Source: JACVRN01 sp036389255
GTDB lineage: Bacteria > Acidobacteriota > Blastocatellia > Pyrinomonadales > Pyrinomonadaceae
DNA: 64,000 nucleotides
NCBI GenBank assembly: GCA_036389255.1
Contig: DASVQI010000006.1
Coordinates: 434,001 to 498,000 of the forward strand
Reading direction: 5' to 3'
This document shows positions 26,301 to 34,889 of this stretch, in pieces. Numbering within the stretch: position 1 is the stretch's first letter; every line of letters starts with the position of its first letter. Below the pieces are notes generated by a model. The model was given only the letters and a program-made list of their open reading frames with translations, did no database searches and had not been told where the DNA came from. Position numbers and translations under genes: made by a program.

Positions 26301-27022
26301 TTCGCACTATCACGGTTTCGGCAATGCCTGCCGAAGGGAAGCTTGCCTCGGAAGTGATGACGGCCGCGCGCGAGAAACTGAAGGAGATGCAGAAGCAGTT
26401 GCCCGAAGGCTATCGAATGGAGATAGGCGGCGAGGAAGAAGACCAGGTCAAGAGCTTCAAAGACCTGACCATAGTGCTCCTTATCTCCGTCATGGCCATC
26501 TTTCTGGCGCTCGTCTTTCAGTTCAAGAACGCTATCAAGCCGTTCGTGGTTTTCGCGGCCGTGCCCTACGGAATGGTCGGAGCGGTCGGGGCTCTGTGGA
26601 TTATGAGAGAGCCTTTCGGCTTCATGGGCTTTTTGGGGATAGTGAGTTTGGTGGGCGTCATCGTCAGCCACATCATCGTGCTCTTTGACTTCATAGAGGA
26701 GAGACACGCGGAAGGAGCGCCGCTCATAGAAGCCTTGCTGGACGCTGGCATTATGCGTCTGCGCCCCGTGCTTATTACGGTAGGCGCTACCGTCATCGCG
26801 CTCTTTCCTCTGGCTTCGCACGGCGGGCCGCTCTGGGAGCCGCTCTGTTACGCGCAGATAGGCGGCCTCAGCGTGGCGACCTTTATCACTCTGCTTCTGG
26901 TGCCGGTCATCTACAGCATCTTCGTGCTTGATTTGAAGCTGATTAAATGGGAAGCGGTCGGAGAGAAAACTGAAGCCGCTCCTCCCGAGCCAACGACCGC
27001 GAGCCTGGCGACCGGGCAGTAA
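23390..27022 (+). CDS. RND-family efflux permease (inner membrane)
   Basis: Proton-driven resistance-nodulation-division transporter of 1210 residues, longer than AcrB (about 1050) because of extended periplasmic loops and a basic linker near residue 650. Two halves are visible, each with one N-terminal helix, a large periplasmic porter domain and a bundle of helices. Helix 4 contains GLLVDDPVV with Asp556-Asp557, the proton-relay pair. The partner motif in the second half (GIVSLVGVIVSHIIVLFDF) is retained. Start ATG 23390 with AGGAG upstream. Sequence features fit the HAE1/heavy-metal-like cluster but do not settle which. It ends the operon; a hairpin follows 12 bp after the stop. Confidence 0.93.
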   Translation: MSHGKSDSEMIQSKHNTARFFVEKRQVAWVLLIAACLWGIYGYYSMPQRKDPEVQVRVAVALIPWPGASAEKVEQLVTKKVEQQIASNTRVTKIESISRTGLAIVNLELDEKLKETAKELDDIKLKLDSINDLPQGAGPINFIKDFGDTAALMLTVTSPRADETEITIRAKGLQQAIEQERARASVEGQGSRFTLVLNGPRSMQPRLLRAPVEMFIGFIKEKNLARDVRLIEGEGYIGFDGQSDKTDAQLLASVGQFVNERLQASEFHPDSWPPAIIRDPAETQGKLMAVAGDKYSYREMDDFTDLIERTLKAVPQVSKVSRSGLLNETVYLLYSQERLAAYGIQPSNLEDILKARNISGTGGQVNVEGKNVTLDPSGEFKNEREIGDVLVPTAQSSSVYLRDIVDIVRGYESPARYLNYFNWRDSAGNWHRSRAVTLSVQMRSGQQIGEFGKEIDAALDGLKRQLPRDLIYARTSDQPLQVEENIDLFMKSLYEAIILVVIVALVGFWEWRSAILMALSIPLTLAMTFGMMHLLGIDLQQVSIATLIIALGLLVDDPVVAGDAIKRDLAAGHKPLIAAWLGPTKLATAILYATITNIVAYLPFLMLTGTTGEFIYSLPIVLACSLIASRLISMTFIPLLSYYLLKPKSETPIEERRKKGFAARYYRLGTWAINHRWKVMAGSLVFLLLGGIVMSQLKTQFFPKDLSYLSYVDVWLPEDAPLSMTNEAAAQAEAIIREVTAEFGKHEMEDGKPREVLQSLTTFVGGGGPRFWFSLSPELQQLNYAQIIIQVKDKHDSAHLIEPLQKALSERIPGARIYVRQLESGKAVGLPVAIRLTGENQQTLRANAERVKAILEGTGLARGVQDDWGEESFAVRLKTDPDRANMAGLTNMDVAMASVSATYGNKVTTLREGDKQIPVVARLRMEERAQLGDLKNLYVYAGQGTQKIHLRQVATTEYGMQTEKMRSRNQFRTITVSAMPAEGKLASEVMTAAREKLKEMQKQLPEGYRMEIGGEEEDQVKSFKDLTIVLLISVMAIFLALVFQFKNAIKPFVVFAAVPYGMVGAVGALWIMREPFGFMGFLGIVSLVGVIVSHIIVLFDFIEERHAEGAPLIEALLDAGIMRLRPVLITVGATVIALFPLASHGGPLWEPLCYAQIGGLSVATFITLLLVPVIYSIFVLDLKLIKWEAVGEKTEAAPPEPTTASLATGQ

Positions 27023-27033
27023 CCTGCGAGTGG

Positions 27034-27064
27034 CGGCCTGAGGTTGCATGGTTGCCTCAGGCCG
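27034..27064 (+). terminator. Hairpin terminator after the RND operon
   Basis: CGGCCTGAGG (27034-27043) and CCTCAGGCCG (27055-27064) form a perfect 10-bp GC-rich stem with an 11-nt loop, 12 bp after the permease stop. There is no T-run, but the position strongly suggests the end of the efflux operon. Confidence 0.6.
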
Positions 27065-27073
27065 TCCGGCTAG

Positions 27074-27340
27074 CCCACCAGTGTGGGTATAGGCTTGCAC
27101 GCAGGAGAAGCCGTCACGGGCAGTATAGGCTCATCCCTGCACAGGGAATATACGGTCATCGGTGATGCGGTTAATCTGGCCGCGCGAATCGAACAACTAA
27201 ACAAACAATTCGGCTCCAGACTGTTAATTTCTGAGATGGTGCGTGAGGCGCTAAATGAAGAGTTGAAGCGTGCGATACCTATGGGTCAGGTTCAAGTTAA
27301 GGGGCGTGAAGCGCCAATTCATATTTATCAGGTTGCGTGA
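27074..27340 (+). pseudogene. Remnant of a class III adenylate/guanylate cyclase (C-terminal half of catalytic domain)
   Basis: The frame encodes only the last part of a class III nucleotidyl cyclase: VGIGLHAGEAVTGSIGS, then REYTVIGDAVNLAARIE (the segment with the catalytic Asn/Arg), and a normal C-terminal end VKGREAPIHIYQV. The metal-binding Asp residues and all N-terminal regulatory domains are missing. An in-frame TAG lies at 27071-27073, immediately upstream. The fragment begins right after the RND operon terminator, so the upstream part was probably lost when the operon was inserted or by deletion. A GTG at 27083 could start an 85-residue peptide, but it could not form an active cyclase. 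Confidence 0.8.
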
Positions 27341-27487
27341 GGTTGCTAAGCTGCCCGAAGAACCTGTTTGAGCCTACACAATTACTTACACAAAGAAGCG
27401 TATTTCTACAGTGTAATCATGGTCATCCGGGTGCTGCTGTTAGTGTTCCTATTCGGGCTATCTTTAGTCCGAGGCTGTCTCAACGCT
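27341..27487. other. Short gap between cyclase remnant and the propeller-like gene
   Basis: Convergent gap of about 150 bp. A rightward open frame begins here but overlaps the next gene antisense and lacks similarity to known proteins. No other feature was seen. Confidence 0.3.
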
Positions 27488-28294
27488 TTAACGCCCAGTC
27501 CTGATGTAAGCAGCATATTGTCCATCCAAGGAGAGCGATGGCTGACTACAGTTGTCTCCCTTACAATCGCTGATATTGATAGGGTCTTTATATGGGCGTT
27601 GGGCCATTACATCCGTCCATTGCTTCTTTATTTTACCGGTGGCGTCCCTTTTACATTCCCCCGTTTGTGGCTCTATCTCGCACTTTAATTCGACGAAGAC
27701 TTCTGTACCGCAATAGGTGCGATTCCAGTCTGCGAGCTGGGAAAATATGAATTTCCCTTCATCTGTCTCTGTCTCATGAGGAATCACCGTCACGCTCTTG
27801 TCGGCCAGAGACAGAGTCCCGACGGAAGTCTGCTGTCCGTTACCCGTCAGCACAAGGACTAGATTTCTATCATCGAGGCTTTGACCTACGAGCTTGGTGA
27901 TGCCGCTTCTATTAGGGAATATCTCTGCGGCACCGCCTGTAATTGGTATGCTAAAGATGTCGCCGCCCCGGAGGGCAAGGATTCTGTCACCTCCGGCGAG
28001 GAAGATGGGAGAGCTATAATTCCCCGTCGCAATCCTTCTTTCTGACTTCCGCGCTAAGTCGTAAATATAGATGTCCCCGGGCATAGGCGTACCGGTCGGC
28101 GCCCTCTGACGTGTCGGTGCAGCAGAGATGCCTGCGATTCTGAGTATCTTCCGCCACCAACTTTCAGTCTGCGTCAGTGCAGACGCAGGCATCTCCAGCG
28201 CTGGCGTGGTCGAGGATGGTCGCGGCTCTCCGGCAGCAATTGAAGCGCTGACAATGATAGCCAGCAGCACAGCCATATATTTCAGGTTTCGCAT
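27488..28294 (-). CDS. Secreted WD40/TolB-like propeller fragment, third gene of caspase operon
   Basis: Exported protein of 268 residues from the ATG at 28294, supported by AGAGGAAAAG 6-7 nt upstream. The signal peptide core is about residues 7-20 (cleavage near AAGEP). The mature protein has TolB-like beta strands (IYIYDLARKSERRI, GDIFSIPITGGAAEIF) and ends in SQPSLSLDGQYAAYI, the start of a typical propeller blade, so it may be a short propeller that needs a partner or is truncated. Two Cys pairs (Cys in RTYCGTEV/ELKCEIE and SDCKGDNC) could form disulfides outside the cytoplasm. The gene lies 17 bp after the WD40-caspase gene. I do not recognise a specific family. Confidence 0.75.
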   Translation of the reverse strand: MRNLKYMAVLLAIIVSASIAAGEPRPSSTTPALEMPASALTQTESWWRKILRIAGISAAPTRQRAPTGTPMPGDIYIYDLARKSERRIATGNYSSPIFLAGGDRILALRGGDIFSIPITGGAAEIFPNRSGITKLVGQSLDDRNLVLVLTGNGQQTSVGTLSLADKSVTVIPHETETDEGKFIFSQLADWNRTYCGTEVFVELKCEIEPQTGECKRDATGKIKKQWTDVMAQRPYKDPINISDCKGDNCSQPSLSLDGQYAAYIRTGR

Positions 28295-28311
28295 TTGCTC
28301 TTTTCCTCTGG

Positions 28312-31300
28312 TCAGTGTCTTCCTGTGAGAGCTAGCGGTAAGGTATCCAGCTTCCCGCCGCCCAACCATTGCCCGTCAGAAACCTGTCCCGGCACGAACT
28401 CTGGCACCTTTTTCCTGATATACCTTTTCAGCTCATCTAGCGTCACCGTCTTATCACCATCGCCGCCGTTGGAAACTTCATCAGCTGCGCCCTTCAATCC
28501 CAGCAGGACGGCGGCGGTGAAGGCCCCGTGGCCGCCCTCCCACGCCTCATTCTCTTTAGATACGCCGAGCTGGTCGGATGCGATAAAAATAATGAATTTG
28601 CTTGCCATTTCGGGAGACGCCAGTTTCTTGAGGGTAGACTGGGCGGCTGAGCCTGCTCGACAGGTATCTATAAAAATAATGGTGGTGCCGGGCAGCGACT
28701 CAAGCGTATCTTGAATGATGCTCCAGCGTATGTCGTAATCGTCCAGAGGCGGGTGGCGATGCTCGCTGGAGAAGAAATAATACCTGCTGCCAAATTCATC
28801 CATGTCGCCGTGACCGGAGAGGTAAAGGATATTAATATTGTTGCTGTTCTCCCTTGCCTTGTTCTGCAACCATCTTAAGCCGGCATTAATCGCGGTTCTC
28901 GTAGGCACTCTGAATTCATCGTCGGGAATAACTTTGGTCATCACATTGAAAAGCGCTCCCTGACTTTCAAAGAACCTCGCGGCCTCAATCACATCCCTGT
29001 CAGCAAATTTCAGCTCGGTGAGCCGTGCATCCATAGATTTATTAACGCCTATGCCGAGAAAGATAAGGTCTTTTTTGTCTGAAGGAGGCTTGGGATTATA
29101 AAACACTTTTCGCGTGACGCTGTCTGATGCACTTTGATCTGAAGCGGTCACGGTAATGGTATTTTCACCCGGCGTCAGATTAATGGAGGTTTTAAAAGTC
29201 CGGTCTTTCTTTCCCTCTGGATTTATTCCCACATTAAACTCCCAGAACTCTTCTCCACAACGAATGCTCACGGTCGTAGTAGGAGAAGTGAAGGAGCCGG
29301 CGACGCCTCTAACCAAGAGCTTCGGGTCTTGAACAACAAGGTCTGTTCTTTCAGCCGGTTCAGCCGGCTCAATCAACTCAAGCAGTACCTGTTGGCTATT
29401 AGATGGATTTCTATAGCTGATAGGAGATAATCTATAACTCGGTGCTGCTTCCGGTTTGTTCTCGGCGCGCGGCAGATTTGAGGGCGGGCTTATTCTATTA
29501 GCCGCAGGGCGATAAGTAATACGTCTGACGACCGGCTCCGAATACGACTGTCCATTAAAAGCAATGATGGACAGGACATTCTCTTCAGGCTTCAGTTTGA
29601 CAGTTCCCGTTATCACGCTCTTCAAGCTATTTACACTATAAATATTCAGCATCTCCCCATTAAGGTAGACCTTAACTTCCGTAATCGGGAGCCTCTCGGA
29701 CGTGATGGTGGCTTTGAGCATCACGTGCTCCTTGTCCACCGTACTCTCCTCTTCCTGAGGCGACTCTATTTTGATTGCAGGAGGAAGGACGGCCGAGACG
29801 TAGGAGGCGCTCAATACGCCCTGGCCCACAGGAATGTCTCTACGCTTTTGATTAGCGTTGCGAGCGGCAACCTGAATGTTACGCGTCTTGAGATACTCGA
29901 AGACGACATCCGGGCGATAAAACTGTTTCTGAAACTGCGCGGCAGTATAATACTTGGCGGCTTTGTCCTCTCCCTGATTAACATGCCAGCCGATATACTT
30001 GTCCCCGTTTAAGCTGGAGGTGTAATAACCTTGCGGAGTCCATGCTACCCATTCGTCGTCGGCCCCTACGAAAATACTCAGCAGGTTTGCGTTGCCGCCA
30101 TTGTTGATTGCTGCTTGGATGTCCCAGAGCCTTATGGTCTGGTCACTGGAGCCGGAAATCAATGTCCTATTGTCGGGTGAAATTGCGACCGAATTAACGA
30201 AGCCGGTATGTCCCTTGAACTCATATATCTCTCTCCCGCTCGCAGCATCGTACATCAGCAGCACGCCGTTCTCGCCGCCACTGATTATGTATCTACCGTC
30301 GTTCGTAAACGTGTACGATAGATGGTTGTAGCCGTCAGCCTCGTCTCTGCGGATTTCACGGAGAATTTTTCCATCATCTCTGGTGACCTGTAATAATCCC
30401 TGCTGGGCCTCACCCACGGGTTTGGTCTGCAAAGTCCGATTATTGTAGCTCTCTCTGGCCCTGATGAACCCGTCCTGACTGCGCACGTCACCCCTTAACG
30501 AAACACCGTAGTTGTCCCCCGGGTTTAGCATAAACAGCTTAGCAAGTGGCCCTCGAACGTTTGCTACTTTGAAATCCAGCGTCTCCCCGAAAGCGATTGC
30601 ACGACCGTCTTTGGAAAAAGCAACGCTCTGAATCGCGCGTCCCGGGCCACCCATCTCCCTGACGAGCCCCTGACCATCAGTCCGTAATAGTCTGATTTTG
30701 AAGTCGCCGCCTCCGGCTATCGCCGCCAGCTTTCCGTCAGGCGAGAAAGCGGTGGTCATTTCCTCCACCCCTTTGCCACGATTAAAGAGGTTGATGATTT
30801 CGCCATCGGGAACCGAAATAAGCTGAGGCCCGCGCATCTCATATTCCTTCGGGCCGGTTAGCAGACGATTATCCCCACTAAAAGCAAGGCTGTTCACTTT
30901 ACCGAACTGGTCGCCCAATGACTTGATAAAAGCCCCGGTCGTGCCATCCCACAGCCTGATGACTCCGTCCGTCCCGGCAGAGGCCAAGTAATTGCCCGTC
31001 TGCGAGAAGACGGCTGCAAAGAGAGGGAAGGGGGCAAAGTGGGGGGCGACAAGTTCTTGCTGCACACGCTCCTGCTTAATAGCTCTTTTCTGTCGCAAGT
31101 CCCAGATTCTCAATACGCCGTCATGGCCTGCGGATGCCAACCTTTGGCCGTCGGGCGAGAAGCTAATATCATGTATGAAGCCGAACGGATGTCGGTAGAG
31201 AAGCTCGGGACGCCTCTCGGAGATGCGCCAAAGCATCACCTGACTACTAGCGTTACCTGAAGCCAGAAGGTTTGGGTCACGCGTGCTGAAGGCTAGGACG

Positions 31301-31728
31301 TTGACCACTGACGTATTGCCGCGAAGCAGACAGGCTATCTCGCCCGTTTGAAGGTCATAAACGCGTATTATCCCCGAGCGCATGCGATTTTCGAGCACGC
31401 TGACATTTTGATTCGCGGACTCGGGCATGTAGCCTCCGACTGCCAGATACTTGTCGTCCGGAGACAAAGCCAGCGCATAAATCGCCCCGTCAGTTCCTTC
31501 TCCAATCTCGCCGCGAATGGTGCGCTCCAATGTCCCCTTTTCCAAATTCCAGAAGCGTATTACCTTGTCATCGCCAGCCGAAATCAACTGTTTGCCGTCA
31601 TGAGTAAAAATCATTCGACGGATGACTCCCAGATGACCGCCGTTGTCTATGATGAGTTGCGGATTATCGCCTCTCACAACTGATTGGAACAACAATATAA
31701 ATGTCGAAATGATGATGAGACGTTTCAT
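28312..31728 (-). CDS. Exported WD40-repeat protein with C-terminal caspase (peptidase C14) domain
   Basis: Metacaspase-like protease of 1138 residues. An N-terminal signal peptide (MKRLIIISTFILLF, cleavage near VVRG) implies export. Residues about 25-600 hold at least ten WD40 repeats (for example LISAGDDKVIRFWNL, LASAGHDGVLRIWDL, LISGSSDQTIRLWDI). Two Ig-like domains follow (about 640-760 and 810-900). The caspase domain occupies about 905-1138, with catalytic His973 in YLSGHGD and Cys1023 in FIDTCRAG. The Asp-rich surroundings of the fold fit an Arg/Lys-specific orthocaspase rather than Asp specificity, but this is inference. The ATG at 31728 overlaps the stop of the upstream membrane protein gene (ATGA). 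Eukaryote-like WD40-caspase fusions are common in multicellular bacteria but are often cytoplasmic. Confidence 0.88.
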   Translation of the reverse strand: MKRLIIISTFILLFQSVVRGDNPQLIIDNGGHLGVIRRMIFTHDGKQLISAGDDKVIRFWNLEKGTLERTIRGEIGEGTDGAIYALALSPDDKYLAVGGYMPESANQNVSVLENRMRSGIIRVYDLQTGEIACLLRGNTSVVNVLAFSTRDPNLLASGNASSQVMLWRISERRPELLYRHPFGFIHDISFSPDGQRLASAGHDGVLRIWDLRQKRAIKQERVQQELVAPHFAPFPLFAAVFSQTGNYLASAGTDGVIRLWDGTTGAFIKSLGDQFGKVNSLAFSGDNRLLTGPKEYEMRGPQLISVPDGEIINLFNRGKGVEEMTTAFSPDGKLAAIAGGGDFKIRLLRTDGQGLVREMGGPGRAIQSVAFSKDGRAIAFGETLDFKVANVRGPLAKLFMLNPGDNYGVSLRGDVRSQDGFIRARESYNNRTLQTKPVGEAQQGLLQVTRDDGKILREIRRDEADGYNHLSYTFTNDGRYIISGGENGVLLMYDAASGREIYEFKGHTGFVNSVAISPDNRTLISGSSDQTIRLWDIQAAINNGGNANLLSIFVGADDEWVAWTPQGYYTSSLNGDKYIGWHVNQGEDKAAKYYTAAQFQKQFYRPDVVFEYLKTRNIQVAARNANQKRRDIPVGQGVLSASYVSAVLPPAIKIESPQEEESTVDKEHVMLKATITSERLPITEVKVYLNGEMLNIYSVNSLKSVITGTVKLKPEENVLSIIAFNGQSYSEPVVRRITYRPAANRISPPSNLPRAENKPEAAPSYRLSPISYRNPSNSQQVLLELIEPAEPAERTDLVVQDPKLLVRGVAGSFTSPTTTVSIRCGEEFWEFNVGINPEGKKDRTFKTSINLTPGENTITVTASDQSASDSVTRKVFYNPKPPSDKKDLIFLGIGVNKSMDARLTELKFADRDVIEAARFFESQGALFNVMTKVIPDDEFRVPTRTAINAGLRWLQNKARENSNNINILYLSGHGDMDEFGSRYYFFSSEHRHPPLDDYDIRWSIIQDTLESLPGTTIIFIDTCRAGSAAQSTLKKLASPEMASKFIIFIASDQLGVSKENEAWEGGHGAFTAAVLLGLKGAADEVSNGGDGDKTVTLDELKRYIRKKVPEFVPGQVSDGQWLGGGKLDTLPLALTGRH

Positions 31729-32756
31729 GGCGAACACCTCTTACAAACGAACAGTTCTTGTAGGATGAAATCGTAGGTGGAGATTTCAGTTTTCTTCACG
31801 TCCTTGCTCGGGAAAGTGACTATGGTTCGGCTGTTAGTCAAGATACAGGTGTCAGGATGCCACTTCCAGTTCATGACCATGTAGGTCATGCCAGCTTTCC
31901 CCTCCCAGACCAGCCATGCCTCCTGACAATCCTGCTCGCAATTCTCGCATGCAGTCAGCGTTTGCTCCCCGCCAAGCGACAGGACTTTAGGAGGCGCTTT
32001 ATCAAAAACAAGAATCCCGTAATTTACAGGCAGGAACAGAAATTGAATGGCTACGAGTAAAGTCAGCAAGGACATCAGGAATCCCGATGAGCGCTTATGC
32101 TGATTCTGCATTCTCAAAGTAACAAGTATGCCGCAGGTCAGGATGGTGGCTGCGACTAACGCGGTAAAGTAGTAGTACTGGAGCTCGCCTGTCTTATCCA
32201 AAAAAATTTCTGTCAGCCACGGAGGCGCTTGATTCGGCAACTTGGGAGCCAACAGCAACTCTGCAAAAAAGAGGCACTGCCTCATAAAAAACTGAATGAT
32301 AATGACGGACAGCATTATCCCTATGATAGCGTTTGTTCTGGGCCGCAATCTCATCAGGAGCTCGTGGGGATGAGACCACAAGAAAAGATGGGTTCTCCAA
32401 AGTTTGCCCAGTACCCCACTCTTTACTCTTTTTCCCGGTGGCAAAATCAAATTAATCAGCCACAGCAGGAGAGCGACCAGAGTACTTAAGACTAAGGTAA
32501 TAGCAGATAAAAACAGGACAATCAGGACAAGAATCGGAATAGTAGAGAACAGATAAACTAGGAATTTTGCTCCCGCGAATAAATACCTCTCGTCGAGCAC
32601 CTCTAAATCTGTTCCGATTCCCCAAACTGTTAGATGAAACCGTATGACCAGGTAACCTAACAGGTATATGACAAAGCTGCCCAGAGCCGCGTAGGACGCC
32701 CAACTGCCAGCTACAGAGGTCAGGCTTTGTTTGAGATCCGCCCAGATATCGGACAT
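31725..32756 (-). CDS. Polytopic membrane protein with Cys-rich C-terminus, first gene of caspase operon
   Basis: Integral membrane protein of 343 residues that I do not recognise. About six transmembrane helices are visible (roughly residues 20-40, 62-82, 84-105, 143-162, 198-220, 232-255). The last 85 residues are soluble and contain clustered cysteines (CENCEQDC and a terminal CKRC) that could bind a metal or form disulfides. It is the first gene of a three-gene operon and is translationally coupled to the caspase gene through an ATGA overlap. A role as membrane partner, sensor or anchor for the exported caspase is a reasonable inference. No ribosome-binding or promoter motif stands out. 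Confidence 0.8.
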   Translation of the reverse strand: MSDIWADLKQSLTSVAGSWASYAALGSFVIYLLGYLVIRFHLTVWGIGTDLEVLDERYLFAGAKFLVYLFSTIPILVLIVLFLSAITLVLSTLVALLLWLINLILPPGKRVKSGVLGKLWRTHLFLWSHPHELLMRLRPRTNAIIGIMLSVIIIQFFMRQCLFFAELLLAPKLPNQAPPWLTEIFLDKTGELQYYYFTALVAATILTCGILVTLRMQNQHKRSSGFLMSLLTLLVAIQFLFLPVNYGILVFDKAPPKVLSLGGEQTLTACENCEQDCQEAWLVWEGKAGMTYMVMNWKWHPDTCILTNSRTIVTFPSKDVKKTEISTYDFILQELFVCKRCSP

Positions 32757-32888
32757 GCTTATTCCTTTGATGAAATGCTATTGCCTTGACAGGCTAGTGT
32801 CAAATTGCTGCCTCCACGTTGAGAGTAAGATACATGCCCCAAACTGAAAGTGTTAGAGACTAAGAATTGAGTTCACGCTCCGCTTAGC

Positions 32889-34889
32889 TCAAAGCACGGG
32901 CCGTCTCATGATTTCAGCCAAGGCTTTCAAACGGTCTGAGTCTGCCGCACCCTTCGCCTGAAGGGCGCTCTTCTCCAACGACGGCGCTAGGCTTCTGAGT
33001 TTTTCGAGCTTTCTTGAACTCTCTGCTTTTTGAATCGCCTGCCGCAAGGCTGCGATTTGGTCAGAAGGCAGAGCTTGTGAGCGCTCCAGTTGGTCTATGT
33101 ATGCCTTGGCTACGACTAACTGTCTGGGCCACTCGATTTTCTCTTGGTTCTGCACGTTCAATTCAGCCACACGAACCGCCTTCGCGGCATCAATCTCGTT
33201 CTGCGTAAGGTTTTTCGTCGGCGTCAGCTCGAAGATGTCCAGACCGCGCGCTATCTCTGACGCGTAAATGTGGCCGTTGTACCAGTAAGCTGACCAGTCG
33301 CCGCCGAGCACGAGCATCTTTGGGTCTATCGGCCCCCTATCGAAATAGGCAATCTCGACCGGATGATTCGCGTCGGTGAAGTCCACGACGGAGATACCGC
33401 CCTGATACCAAGCTTGTACATAGATGTCGCGGCCGGGAACCGGAATGAGCGAGCCGTTGTGCGCAACGCAGTTCTCGCTGTCACCCTGCGCTGCCGGTAA
33501 TTTGTAGTAGCTTGCGAAGCTCAGCTTGTTATCCGTTAATCGGAAGATAGCATCAGCGCCCCATTTGTTCGGATCGTTCTGTCGGCAGCGCGCACCCAGT
33601 CCGCCGCCCCACTCATCGGTAAATACCACTTTTTTCCCATCATTAGAAAACGTGGCCGAGTGCCAATACGAATAGTTCATCGGGTCGTTCACCGCGTCTA
33701 TTCGCTTAGGATTGGCAGGGTCTTTGATGTCCAGCAGAATCCCATTACCAGAGCACGCGCCTGCCGCGAGCCCGATTGCTGAGTACGCTGTAATATCGTG
33801 GCACTGGTCGGTGTCGGACGGCTTTTCCATTCCGTTCTTGCCGCGCGAGCCGCCGTTATTCAGGCCGTTTAGAACGTTCGTCCTCGGATCCATAAACACT
33901 CTGGGACTCGACACAATCCGAGCATTTTGCGGCGTCGCCAAAGGCACCTTAATCACGTCAATGCGAAAGAGCGCAGTATTCGGATCCTTGTCCGGCGGCT
34001 CACCCGAGCATCCGGCCAGCTCTTCGCCTTGACGGACAAAAGAGGTTCCGGAGACGTAAATGTAGACGTTGTTCTTATCATTCGGGTCAACTACCAGAGT
34101 ATGAGTGTGCGAGCCACGGCAGGTTTGCACCGCCGCCACCTGCTTCGGATTCCTGATGTCGGCAATGTCGAAAATCCTTACTCCACGGAAGCGATCTTTT
34201 TGCGCCGCCGGTAGTTGGTCTTCCTGTCCTGCGGCAGGCGGCGGAAATCCCTGCGTGCCGCAATCCAGTCGGCCGTTCGGCATCTCCACGGACATAAAGA
34301 GCAGATTCTTGTAAACGGACACGTCGCCCTGCCCGCCCGGACACACTATCGAAGTCACCAATCTGGCCTTAACCGGTTCTGAGACGTCGTAGATGTTGAC
34401 GCCATAAAAGTTTCCCTGAAACAGATAGTTGCCCCCGAACGCCAAGTCCGAGTTGGAAAAAGCGAGTTGAGCAAGGACGAGTTGGCTGGCCTTAGGAATC
34501 TTTGAGGAGTCACCGATGCCGAGTAGACCCAGCATCTTCTGCACCTTCGGGTCGTTAGGGTCGCTGGAGCCGAGTTGAAATGCGTCCGGCTTTTTGAGCA
34601 GCATGAGGTGTCTCATCCCCATCGCCGCTTCACCCGCGTCGTAGAGTCCCGGCGTCAGTTTGGCTCGCGGGTCGTTAGCGTCTGAGCCCGTCATTCCCGC
34701 CGGTAGCGACGGCCCCGATTGAGGAGCAAGTGGATTTCCACCGTTATTGCTGGCGGGCTTGGATTCCGGCGTCTTAGTAGTCTCGGGAGACGGCGAGGTT
34801 GTTTGCGCCAGTGGCTGGGCTACAAAAGACGAGCACAAAAGGATGGAAGCTATTAGTAAACGGGAAGTGATAGTGTGTACCCGGTTCAT
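32889..34889 (-). CDS. Secreted LVIVD-repeat beta-propeller protein
   Basis: Exported protein of 666 residues with a signal peptide (core about residues 10-24, cleavage near AQPLAQ) and a Pro/Ser/Thr-rich linker. The central part consists of LVIVD-type repeats (VNIYDVSEPVKARLV, VRIFDIADIRNPKQVA, ISVVDFTDANHPVEIA, LDIFELTP). The C-terminal 80 residues are helical and charged (KAYIDQLERSQALPSD...). The start ATG at 34889 overlaps the stop of the DUF305 gene (ATGA), so the two are translationally coupled and probably work together outside the cytoplasm. A link to metal handling is suggested by that partner only. It is related in fold to the protein at 8585-10264 but differs in length and in its C-terminal domain. 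Confidence 0.87.
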   Translation of the reverse strand: MNRVHTITSRLLIASILLCSSFVAQPLAQTTSPSPETTKTPESKPASNNGGNPLAPQSGPSLPAGMTGSDANDPRAKLTPGLYDAGEAAMGMRHLMLLKKPDAFQLGSSDPNDPKVQKMLGLLGIGDSSKIPKASQLVLAQLAFSNSDLAFGGNYLFQGNFYGVNIYDVSEPVKARLVTSIVCPGGQGDVSVYKNLLFMSVEMPNGRLDCGTQGFPPPAAGQEDQLPAAQKDRFRGVRIFDIADIRNPKQVAAVQTCRGSHTHTLVVDPNDKNNVYIYVSGTSFVRQGEELAGCSGEPPDKDPNTALFRIDVIKVPLATPQNARIVSSPRVFMDPRTNVLNGLNNGGSRGKNGMEKPSDTDQCHDITAYSAIGLAAGACSGNGILLDIKDPANPKRIDAVNDPMNYSYWHSATFSNDGKKVVFTDEWGGGLGARCRQNDPNKWGADAIFRLTDNKLSFASYYKLPAAQGDSENCVAHNGSLIPVPGRDIYVQAWYQGGISVVDFTDANHPVEIAYFDRGPIDPKMLVLGGDWSAYWYNGHIYASEIARGLDIFELTPTKNLTQNEIDAAKAVRVAELNVQNQEKIEWPRQLVVAKAYIDQLERSQALPSDQIAALRQAIQKAESSRKLEKLRSLAPSLEKSALQAKGAADSDRLKALAEIMRRPVL

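Noticed and set aside
26180..27100. A 306-codon minus-strand open frame inside the RND permease gene
   Set aside because: It is antisense to a clear transporter sequence, has low-complexity His/Arg-rich translation and no recognisable domain.
27368..27688. Rightward 106-codon open frame with hydrophobic stretches
   Set aside because: About 200 bp overlap the better supported minus-strand propeller-like gene, and it has no known similarity.
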